Source of the DNA: SHWB01 sp050246875
GTDB taxonomy: Bacteria > Pseudomonadota > Alphaproteobacteria > UBA6615
DNA length: 6,093 nt
NCBI GenBank assembly: GCA_050246875.1
Contig: JBFWVF010000028.1
Location: 1-6,093, forward strand
Direction: 5' to 3'
This document shows, piece by piece, positions 1-5,907 of this stretch (the stretch's first letter is position 1; every line of letters begins with the position of its first letter). Made by a program: the position numbers and the translations under genes. The notes under the pieces were generated by a model. That model was given only the letters and a program-made list of their open reading frames with translations, was not told the DNA's origin and searched no databases.

Positions 1-377
1 CGCGGGGGCATCACCGTGCCCGGGAACTCCTCGTGCTTCCCGATGCGCCAGTTCGCGCCGTCCTTCACGAGCCGGTCGCGGTAGAGCATCGCGGCCGTCA
101 TCTCCGCTCCCCGGCTGCGCACGATGTACGACCACGCGTCGGCGCCGCCCGGCACGGGCTCCGCGAAGAAGTTGGTGAGCCAGTGCCGCTCGCCCGTCCG
201 CACACCGGCGTCCTCCAGCGACCGGAGGTACAGCGCCTCGATGGCGGTGTGGTCGGCCGCGGTCAGCGGCGTCAGCGCGGCGCGTGCGCCAGAGAGGTGG
301 AGGTGGGTGGAACCGGTCACGACAGCCGCCGCGAGCGCGAACCTCGGCAGCCAGGACTTGAGAATCGCTCCCGTCAT
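1..377 (-). CDS. Exported NTF2/SnoaL-like protein, C-terminus cut by window edge
   Basis: This reading frame opens at ATG 377-375 and stays open to the left edge, giving 125 residues. An in-frame TGA lies just upstream at 407-405 with no start codon between, so this is the earliest possible start. No good Shine-Dalgarno is visible. Residues 1-33 look like a Sec signal: basic residues K7 and R12, a hydrophobic run FALAAAVV, and a possible cleavage after ARA (31-33). Residues 38-120 resemble the NTF2/SnoaL-like fold: a helix (AADHTAIEALYLRSL), a segment RHWLTNFFAEPVPGGADAW like the H-x-x-T-N...EP strand of SnoaL-like proteins, and a closing strand pair YRDRLVKDGANWRIGKHEEF, the most recognisable part. 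The usual stretch between the first helix and the HxxTN strand, normally containing a TPDG-type turn, appears absent, so the domain is unusually compact. It is the last visible gene downstream of the ankyrin gene, separated by 72 nt holding a stem-loop. The substrate is unknown. The family call is from pattern memory, not a search. Confidence 0.6.
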   Translation of the reverse strand, partial: MTGAILKSWLPRFALAAAVVTGSTHLHLSGARAALTPLTAADHTAIEALYLRSLEDAGVRTGERHWLTNFFAEPVPGGADAWSYIVRSRGAEMTAAMLYRDRLVKDGANWRIGKHEEFPGTVMPP

Positions 378-397
378 GGTGAGCGGGAGGCTAACCC

Positions 398-433
398 GGA
401 ACCGTCACGGCGGCCGGCGCCATAACGGTATCC
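398..433 (-). other. Stem-loop between ankyrin and NTF2-like genes
   Basis: Read on the minus strand, 429-401 folds into a 12-bp stem with a 5-nt loop (417-413, CCGGC). The outer arms are ACCGT/ACGGT, the inner arms GGCG/CGCC, and two G-U wobbles lie between. Three more pairs (433-431 with 400-398) extend it past one bulged U at 430, giving 15 bp in total. In the opposite transcript the two wobbles would become A-C mismatches, so the structure favours minus-strand RNA. It begins 17 nt after the ankyrin stop codon and ends 20 nt before the next ATG. No U-tract follows it, so it is a poor classical intrinsic terminator. It may be a partial terminator, an mRNA-stabilising 3' end, or a processing site that sets lower expression of the downstream gene. 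Confidence 0.6.
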
Positions 434-449
434 CGGTAGAACGGAGCAG

Positions 450-2066
450 CTACTTCGCGGCCGTCAGGTTGCCCTCGGCCATCTTGCTGATCATCGCGAG
501 CGACTCGGCGTGCTCGTGCTCGAAGGAAAGCCCGCGCTTCTTCATCTCCGTGTAGAGATACGCGGCCACGTCGAACGCACGCTCCGAACCGAGGAAGAGC
601 GGCACGCCGTCTTTGCCGAAACCCAGCGCAATCGTCAACGGCGTCCACGCCAGGCCCTTCGTGCCGTAGGCCTGGCCGAGAAAGTTCTCGCGCTTGATCG
701 TGGCGTCCAGCTTCGCGCCCCGCTCGACGAGGAACCGGACGACCTGCAGCGCCCCCCGGCGGGCCGCACCCATCAGCGCCGTGTGGCCGCGCTTGTCCAC
801 GTAGTTCACGTCCTGGTCGACCTCGTAGGCGACCTTGACCGCCTCGAGCGCGTTCTCGTGCGTGCCGCTGTCCTCGCCCGTGGCGTGGAGGGCCACGCCG
901 GCGGCCACGCCGAGCGGGCGCATGCCGTGGTCGTTGGTCAGCATCGGGTCCGCTCCGTTGGCGAGCAGGAGCCGCATCAGCTCGTGGTCCACACCCTTGG
1001 CGGCGAGCAGGTACGGCGTCGCGCCGATCCGGTTGAGCTGCGTGCGATAGCCATCGGCGCGCATGCCGTCCCGCGTCATCCGCGCGTTCACGTTGGCGCC
1101 CATCGCGACGAGCTTCTTCGCCAGGTCCATGCTGCTCATGCCGCCGGTCGGCACCGGGTGCGGCACCTGGCCGACGGTCAGCGAGCGGGAGCGCGCGACC
1201 TGGTGCAGCGCCGTCCAGCCGCCCTCGGCCGCGTTGGGATTCGCGCCCTGGTCCAGCAGGTACGCCGCCAGTTCGAAGTGCGCGTTGATGATGGCGACGA
1301 TCACGCCGTTGACGCCGTCCGGCAGCTTCTCGTTCGGGTCGACGCCGGCGTCGAGCAGGGCCTTGACGGCCGGCTGATGCCCGGCCCGGATCGCGAAGAA
1401 GAGCGGCGTGAACCGGATCGTCGTGTCGCCCGCCGGTGCCGCCGACGACCGCATCGAGACATCGGCCTTCTTGAAGTCCACCTCGCTCGAGCGGGCGCTC
1501 ACGTTGGCACCCCCCTCAACGAGGGCCTTGATGGCGTCGACGTTGCCCTCGGCCGCCGCCCACATCAGAGCCGTCTGCGACCGCGTGGGCTCGACGGCGT
1601 TCACATCCGCGCCACGCCTGATGAGCAGGCGGATCACGTCCGCCGCGCCGGCCCGGGCCGCGGTCATCAGCACGGGCGCCCCGCCGATCCCCGGCGTCTT
1701 CGGGTCCGCGCCGGCGGTCAGCAGCCGTTCCACGACGGCGACGTTCGCCGTGGCGCTCGCCAGCGCCAGCGGCGTCACGCCGTAGCGGTTCGCGGCCTTC
1801 GCGTCCGCGCCGGCCGCGAGCAACGCCTCGACGACGGGCAGGCTGCCCCGGTTCGCGGCGAAGTGCAGCGCGGTCGAGCCATCCGGCTGTCTGCCGTTGA
1901 CGTCGGCCCCGGCCTTGATCAGCGCGCGGACGGCCTGCGCGTCGCCGGCGTCGGCCGCCTGCGCGAGCGCCGGCGCGCTGCCGGTGGCCGCGTGCGCCAC
2001 GGCGGGGCCGGCCGCCAGCAGCACGGCCGCGAGCAGACCGGCCAGGCTCACCAGCTTCAGGCGCAT
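450..2066 (-). CDS. Exported ankyrin-repeat protein (538 aa)
   Basis: Ankyrin repeats are stacked helix-loop-helix modules that bind other proteins. No enzymatic domain is visible, so a scaffold or partner-binding role in the cell envelope is inferred. Residues 1-26 form a Sec signal (MRLK, hydrophobic LVSLAGLLAAVLLAAG, cleavage likely near AHA). About ten to twelve repeats follow, roughly at 31-61, 62-94, 95-125, 128-159, 162-193, 218-247, 251-281, 283-326, 346-378, 380-424, 426-456 and a degenerate one from 471. Good examples include DGSTALHFAANRG (62-74), SQTALMWAAAEGN (163-175), GATPYLLAAKG (348-358) and GHTALMGAARRG (427-438). Non-repeat loops interrupt the array near 194-217, 291-312, 327-345 and 452-470. 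The tail (about 505-538) lacks the ankyrin consensus. The ATG overlaps the upstream DUF1552 stop in TGATG, with no strong Shine-Dalgarno (only GGCGGA nearby), so translation probably depends on coupling. Longer in-frame extension upstream would read through the DUF1552 gene out of frame and is rejected. Confidence 0.92.
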   Translation of the reverse strand: MRLKLVSLAGLLAAVLLAAGPAVAHAATGSAPALAQAADAGDAQAVRALIKAGADVNGRQPDGSTALHFAANRGSLPVVEALLAAGADAKAANRYGVTPLALASATANVAVVERLLTAGADPKTPGIGGAPVLMTAARAGAADVIRLLIRRGADVNAVEPTRSQTALMWAAAEGNVDAIKALVEGGANVSARSSEVDFKKADVSMRSSAAPAGDTTIRFTPLFFAIRAGHQPAVKALLDAGVDPNEKLPDGVNGVIVAIINAHFELAAYLLDQGANPNAAEGGWTALHQVARSRSLTVGQVPHPVPTGGMSSMDLAKKLVAMGANVNARMTRDGMRADGYRTQLNRIGATPYLLAAKGVDHELMRLLLANGADPMLTNDHGMRPLGVAAGVALHATGEDSGTHENALEAVKVAYEVDQDVNYVDKRGHTALMGAARRGALQVVRFLVERGAKLDATIKRENFLGQAYGTKGLAWTPLTIALGFGKDGVPLFLGSERAFDVAAYLYTEMKKRGLSFEHEHAESLAMISKMAEGNLTAAK

Positions 2067-3400
2067 CACAGGTCCGCCAGCCTTCCCGTGCTGTCCCCCA
2101 CCTGCGCGTCGACGCCCACCTTCTCGAGCAGCGACACGCCGAGGTTCATCATCGGCGTGTCGAGCGCGTACTGCATGTGACGCCCGCCCTTCATCTTCCC
2201 GGCGCCGCCGCCGACGACCATCAGCGGCAGGTTGTGGCAGCTGTGGACGTTGCCGTCGCCGATACCGCTGCCGTAGAGCACCATCATGTGGTCGAGCAGC
2301 GACCCGTCGCCGTCCTTCGTCTTCGCCGCCTTCTCGACGAACTTCGCGAAGTTGGCCACGTGGTACGTGTTGACCTTCGTCCGGCGCTCCGTCTTCTCCG
2401 GGTCCAGGCCGTGATGCGAGATGTCGTGGTCGCCCTCCGACACGCCGATCCACGGGTAGGTCTGGACGCTCTGCTCGCGTGCCATCTGGAACGCCACGAC
2501 GCGCGTGATGTCCGTCTGGTACGCCAGCAGCATCAGGTCGTACATCAGCTCGGCGAAGTCCCAGTGCTTGTCGGGAATCCCGACGGGCGCCGTCAGGTCC
2601 TCCGGCGTCACCGCGGCGCGCGCCTCGGCGAACTGGATGCGGCGCTCGACCTCCCGCACGGCGTCCAGGTACTCGGACACGATCGCGCGGTCGGCCGGCC
2701 CGAGCACGCGCGCGAGCCCGGAGATCTCCGTGCGGACCGCGTCGATGATGCTCCTGTTCCAGCGCATCTCGCCGCGCCGGGCCTCGACGGTGTCGCCGTC
2801 GCCGAACAGCCGCTCGAACACCGCGCGGGGGCTGCTCTCCATCGGCAGCGGCACGGTGGGCGTGCGCCACGAGAACGTGTTGATGTAGGCGCAGCTGTAG
2901 CCGTTGTCGCAGTTGCCGACGCTGTAGTTGGATTCGAGCGCGATCTCGAGCGACCGCAGCGTGATCGTCTCGCCCAGCTTGTCGGCCGCGAACTGGTCGA
3001 CGGTCTTGCCGGCGCGGATGTCGACGCCCTCGGTGCGCTTCGGCCGGACGCCGTTGAGCCACACGGACCCGCACCGCGTGTGCGGCGCGGTGGTCACGCC
3101 GCGCGACTCCGCCTCGAGGTTGCTCAGGCCGCTGACGATGGTGACGTGGGACCGGAACGCCTCGAGCGGCTTGTGGGTCGGCTTGAACGCGAAGTCCGTG
3201 CCGGCCGCGTCGGGAATCCAGTTCACCAGCGCCTGGCCGTTCGGCACGTAGACGAACCCGAGCCGCGGCACCGGCGCGGCGGCGGTCTTCGCCAGCGCCG
3301 TGGCGGCCGGCACCATGGCGTCCAGCAGCGGCAGCGCCAGGGCCGTGCCGGCGCCGCGCAGGAACGTGCGGCGGGGCAGTGCGAGCTTGTGCAGCATCAT
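2066..3400 (-). CDS. HXXSHH-motif DUF1552 protein with Tat-type signal (444 aa)
   Basis: The protein belongs to the family named for its HXXSHH motif (DUF1552, PF07586), whose reaction is not established. The motif is intact: H325-D-I-S-H-H330. Other family-like blocks are LPRRTFLRGAGTALALPLLDA at the N-terminus, PHTRCGSVWLNGVRPKRTEG (106-125), the C164...C170 segment before AYINTFSWRTP, and YGSGIGDGNVHSCHNLP (376-392) leading to a glycine-rich VVGGGAGK. The N-terminus has twin arginines (R10-R11, followed by TFL) before a hydrophobic segment, which suggests Tat export of an already folded protein, possibly with metal or cofactor. The length is normal for the family. The start is ATG 3400-3398 (a second ATG follows immediately), chosen because an AGGAG sits 9 nt upstream and the Tat signal starts here. 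The open frame continues upstream but only as a shadow of the DUF1592 gene. It lies 5 nt after that gene and overlaps the ankyrin gene by one base. Confidence 0.93.
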   Translation of the reverse strand: MMLHKLALPRRTFLRGAGTALALPLLDAMVPAATALAKTAAAPVPRLGFVYVPNGQALVNWIPDAAGTDFAFKPTHKPLEAFRSHVTIVSGLSNLEAESRGVTTAPHTRCGSVWLNGVRPKRTEGVDIRAGKTVDQFAADKLGETITLRSLEIALESNYSVGNCDNGYSCAYINTFSWRTPTVPLPMESSPRAVFERLFGDGDTVEARRGEMRWNRSIIDAVRTEISGLARVLGPADRAIVSEYLDAVREVERRIQFAEARAAVTPEDLTAPVGIPDKHWDFAELMYDLMLLAYQTDITRVVAFQMAREQSVQTYPWIGVSEGDHDISHHGLDPEKTERRTKVNTYHVANFAKFVEKAAKTKDGDGSLLDHMMVLYGSGIGDGNVHSCHNLPLMVVGGGAGKMKGGRHMQYALDTPMMNLGVSLLEKVGVDAQVGDSTGRLADL

Positions 3401-3405
3401 CGTCG

Positions 3406-5868
3406 TTATCTCCTGGCCATCGCGGGGGCCGCCTCGGCCCGCCGCATCTGGAACGGCACGCTGGTGACGATCCCCATCACGAGGGACGAGAACCGGTAAT
3501 CGCTGGAAGCGGCCTCCGCGACGATCTTCCGGATGGTCGGCTGGTCGTAGGCTTCGGTGCCGCGGCCGAGCGCGTAGATCAGCAGCTTCTCGGTGACATT
3601 GGTCAGGAACCGGCCGCGCTGTCCCTTCAGCGCTGCGCGGAAGTCGCCGAGCGTCCTGAACGAGGTGCCGTCGGGCAGCACGCCGGTCGTATCGAGGGGC
3701 TTGAAGCTGTCGTCGACGTCGCGCCAGCGCGCCACCGGGTCGAAGTTCTCGAGCGCGAAGCCGGCCGGGTCGATCATCGAGTGGCACGACGCGCAGACGG
3801 GGTTCCTGCGGTGCGTGGCCATCTTCTCGCGCATGGTCTGCGTCTTCCGGCTGCCGGCTTCCTCCTCGGGCAGTTGCGGCACGTCGGGGGGCGGAGGCGG
3901 CGGCGCCACCGCGAGGATGTTCTCGAGCACCCACTTGCCGCGCATCACGGGCGACGTCCGGGCCGCGTGCGACGTCAGCATCAGCACGCTGCCGTGGCCG
4001 AGGATGCCGCGGCGGCGGTCGTCCGGGTACGTGACCTTGCGGAAGTGCACGCCCTGGACGTTCGGAATGCCGTAGTGCCGCGCGAGGCGTTCGTTGACGA
4101 ACGTGTAGTCCGCTTCGAGCAGGTCCAGCGCGCTGCGGTCCTGCCGGATGATGTAGTCGACGAAGGCCTCCGTCTCCCGGCGGAACGCCACGCGCAGGCT
4201 GCCATCGAAATCCGGGAACAGGAACTCGGACGGGCGATGGCTCTCGACGTGACGCAGCCGCAGCCACTGGCCGAAGAAGTTCTCCACGAGCGCCGAGGCC
4301 TTCGGGTCCGCCAGCATCCGTCGGACCTGCTGCCGCAGCACCGCCGGGCGCGACAGCCGGCCGCCCGCCGCCGCGTCCAGCAACTGGTCGTCCGGCACGG
4401 TGCTCCACAGGAAGAACGACAGGCGGGACGCCAGCTCCAGGTCGGAGATGCGGTACGCGGCCCCGGCCGTGACCGTCGCGGGATCCGACTCGCGGCGGAA
4501 CAGGAAGCTGGTGCTGACCAGCATGCGCCGGATCGCGATCTCGATGCCGTGCTCGAAGCCGCCTTCCTTCCGGCCCGCGTCGTAGAACGCCAGCAGGTCC
4601 GTCACGTCGGCGGGCGTCACCGGGCGGCGGTAGGCCCTGCGCGCGAGCCTCGACAGGATCTGCGTGGCGCAGGCCGTCTCGCCGGCCGCGGTGGCGGGCC
4701 TGCACGTGAAGACCGCGCGCCGGCTCGGCGTGTCGCCCGCCCCGGCGATCTGGAACGGCCCGGCGATCTGCACCTTGTCGACAAACGGCATCGCGATGAA
4801 CACCGTATCCGCGTAGTAGCGGTACGGCCGCTCGAACCGCTTGCGGTAGCCGGCACGGACGAACTCCACGTCCGGTCCCTGCACGAATGTCACGCCGACC
4901 GTGTGGCGGCCGGCGGTCACCGGAATCCGCACCTTCCAGCGCTCGTCCTTGTCGACGGGTCCCTCGCTGGTGTCGTTGTTCGGGAACGTGAGGTTGATCG
5001 CCTTCGGCTTCAGCGTCCACGTCTGCACGACGGCGTTGTCGACCAGCGCCTGCAGTTCGTGCTGCTGCGACCAGCCCATCGACCCGTTGCATTCGAGGTC
5101 GCCTTCCGTCGTGCAGTTCAGCGTGATCGTGATCTCGTACTCGCCGTCGGACGGGAACTGGTAGTTGATGAGCGTCCCGCCCCGCGTGCCGAACGGCAGG
5201 CCCTCGACGCGGTCGTACTGCGGCTGGTCCACGGGCACCGGAAAGATCGACACGGCGGGCGACGACGGCAGCGTCCCGACCGCCGCGCGGCTGACGCGCA
5301 TCGCCGCCGTCAGGTACCGCTCCATGTTCGACTGATTCAGCTTCAGCACGCCCGCGATGTTGTCGAAGCCGTAGCTGGCGTCGTCGGCCGGCAGCAGTTG
5401 CGCGACGTCGACCTCGAGGCCCAGCACGTCACGCACGGCGTTCCGGTACTCGGTGCGGTTGAGCCGGTGCAGGGCTTCGGTGCGGCCGGGATTCGGGTGC
5501 TTCGCGGCCGCCTGGTCGATGGACGACTCGATCGCGGCCGCCAGCGCCGTCAACACGGCCGGTTCCGGCCGGCGCGCGCCCGACGGCGGCATCACGCCGG
5601 CGCGGATCTTCCGCACGACCTTCTCGAAAACCTCCGCGTGCTCGGGCGCCTTCGCCGGGTCGAGGTCGTCGAGCGCCAGTCCACCGGTCTTCGACTTCTG
5701 GTTGTGGCACGTGACGCAGTACTGCGTCATCACCGCGCGGGCGTCGATCGCCGCCACGGGCGCAGCCGCGACCCGGCCGGCCGCCGGCCCGGCGGCCGAG
5801 GTCAGTGCCATCGCGCCCGCGATGGCCACCAGCAGGACCGACGAGCGGACTCTCGGATTGGGAAGCAT
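3406..5868 (-). CDS. Exported DUF1592/DUF1588 protein with two CxxCH heme motifs (820 aa)
   Basis: This is a full-length member of the multidomain family found in Planctomycetes and Acidobacteria. Its enzymatic activity is not established. A Sec signal occupies about residues 1-31 (MLPNPRVR, then a hydrophobic VLLVAIAGAMAL core). In order: a cytochrome-like segment (about 45-112) with C51-V-T-C54-H55 and the MPP at M93, a plausible axial ligand; DUF1587 (about 132-192, LHRLNRTEYRNAVRDVLGL); a beta-rich, carbohydrate-binding-like region (about 205-365); DUF1595 (about 394-455, LSRLARRAYRRPVT); DUF1592 (about 470-598, YRISDLELASRLSFFLWS); DUF1588 (about 614-715) with a second heme motif C692-A-S-C695-H696 followed by DPAGFALENFD; and DUF1585 (about 738-812). 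Six consecutive prolines (656-661) sit in a linker. The ATG at 5868 is the only reasonable start before the signal peptide, although no Shine-Dalgarno precedes it. It is the first gene of the minus-strand operon and is divergent to the propeller-regulator gene. A role in periplasmic electron transfer or oxidation is inferred from the heme motifs only. Confidence 0.94.
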   Translation of the reverse strand: MLPNPRVRSSVLLVAIAGAMALTSAAGPAAGRVAAAPVAAIDARAVMTQYCVTCHNQKSKTGGLALDDLDPAKAPEHAEVFEKVVRKIRAGVMPPSGARRPEPAVLTALAAAIESSIDQAAAKHPNPGRTEALHRLNRTEYRNAVRDVLGLEVDVAQLLPADDASYGFDNIAGVLKLNQSNMERYLTAAMRVSRAAVGTLPSSPAVSIFPVPVDQPQYDRVEGLPFGTRGGTLINYQFPSDGEYEITITLNCTTEGDLECNGSMGWSQQHELQALVDNAVVQTWTLKPKAINLTFPNNDTSEGPVDKDERWKVRIPVTAGRHTVGVTFVQGPDVEFVRAGYRKRFERPYRYYADTVFIAMPFVDKVQIAGPFQIAGAGDTPSRRAVFTCRPATAAGETACATQILSRLARRAYRRPVTPADVTDLLAFYDAGRKEGGFEHGIEIAIRRMLVSTSFLFRRESDPATVTAGAAYRISDLELASRLSFFLWSTVPDDQLLDAAAGGRLSRPAVLRQQVRRMLADPKASALVENFFGQWLRLRHVESHRPSEFLFPDFDGSLRVAFRRETEAFVDYIIRQDRSALDLLEADYTFVNERLARHYGIPNVQGVHFRKVTYPDDRRRGILGHGSVLMLTSHAARTSPVMRGKWVLENILAVAPPPPPPDVPQLPEEEAGSRKTQTMREKMATHRRNPVCASCHSMIDPAGFALENFDPVARWRDVDDSFKPLDTTGVLPDGTSFRTLGDFRAALKGQRGRFLTNVTEKLLIYALGRGTEAYDQPTIRKIVAEAASSDYRFSSLVMGIVTSVPFQMRRAEAAPAMARR
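3410..3414 (-). promoter_or_regulatory. Shine-Dalgarno AGGAG of the DUF1552 gene, inside the upstream stop region
   Basis: The minus strand reads AGGAGATAACGACG before ATGATG. The AGGAG is 9 nt from the first ATG and forms part of the last sense codons of the DUF1592 gene (AGG AGA TAA). Ribosomes ending the first gene therefore finish directly over the next ribosome binding site, which fits coupled translation. It also fixes the DUF1552 start at 3400. Confidence 0.8.
5778..5798. repeat. Perfect 10-1-10 inverted repeat in the signal-peptide coding region
   Basis: Positions 5778-5787 (cggccgccgg) are the exact reverse complement of 5789-5798, with one base (5788) between. The repeat lies within codons 24-31 of the DUF1592 gene, about 70-90 nt inside it and about 110 nt upstream of the divergent start. 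It could be an operator-like dyad or an early mRNA hairpin. The local sequence is almost pure G/C encoding Ala, Gly and Pro, so chance symmetry is quite possible. Confidence 0.35.
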
Positions 5869-5885
5869 ACGGCCGTTAGGATAAT
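5858..5885 (+). promoter_or_regulatory. Candidate sigma70-type promoter for the propeller-regulator gene
   Basis: A -35-like TTGGGA (5858-5863, 4 of 6 matches to TTGACA) and a -10-like GATAAT (5880-5885, 5 of 6 matches to TATAAT) are separated by 16 nt. Transcription would begin near 5891-5893, leaving a short leader with AAGG (5895-5898) before ATG 5908. The element overlaps the start codon of the divergent heme-protein gene (5866-5868), so activity here could interfere with that gene's expression. It is an AT-rich patch in a GC-rich background, which adds some weight. The assignment rests on consensus matching only. Confidence 0.42.
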
Positions 5886-5894
5886 GTCTCGGCG

Positions 5895-5898
5895 AAGG
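5895..5898 (+). promoter_or_regulatory. Shine-Dalgarno-like AAGG choosing ATG 5908
   Basis: AAGG within GGCGAAGGTC lies 9 nt before ATG 5908. An in-frame ATG at 5884 is the competing start, but its only purine-rich element (AGGA, 5878-5881) is just 2 nt away and that ATG overlaps the proposed -10 box. This favours 5908. Confidence 0.45.
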
Positions 5899-5907
5899 TC
5901 GCGACCC

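Noticed and set aside
398..433. Stem-loop read as a classical intrinsic terminator
   Set aside because: No run of U follows the stem in the minus-strand transcript. It is kept as a stem-loop of unknown function instead.
510..2180. Long plus-strand open frame (556 aa) opposite the ankyrin gene
   Set aside because: It is rich in Arg, His and Val with no recognisable domain, and mirrors the high third-position G+C of the real minus-strand gene. It is a shadow frame.
2067..3074. Upstream extension of the ankyrin reading frame (874 residues)
   Set aside because: The N-terminal 336 residues overlap the DUF1552 gene in another frame and show no domain. The signal peptide begins at the ATG at 2066.
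2177..3499. Long plus-strand open frame (440 aa) opposite the DUF1552 gene
   Set aside because: It has repetitive Arg/Val/Asp/Leu composition without motifs. The opposite strand encodes a clear HXXSHH protein with its own ribosome binding site.
3401..5092. Upstream extension of the DUF1552 reading frame as one 1008-residue protein
   Set aside because: The extra 564 residues are Arg/Gly-rich and out of frame within the DUF1592 gene. The Shine-Dalgarno and Tat signal place the start at 3400.
5453..5884. Plus-strand open frame (143 aa) antisense to the start of the heme-protein gene
   Set aside because: It has no recognisable domain or good start context, and the opposite strand has clear heme-protein motifs and a signal peptide.
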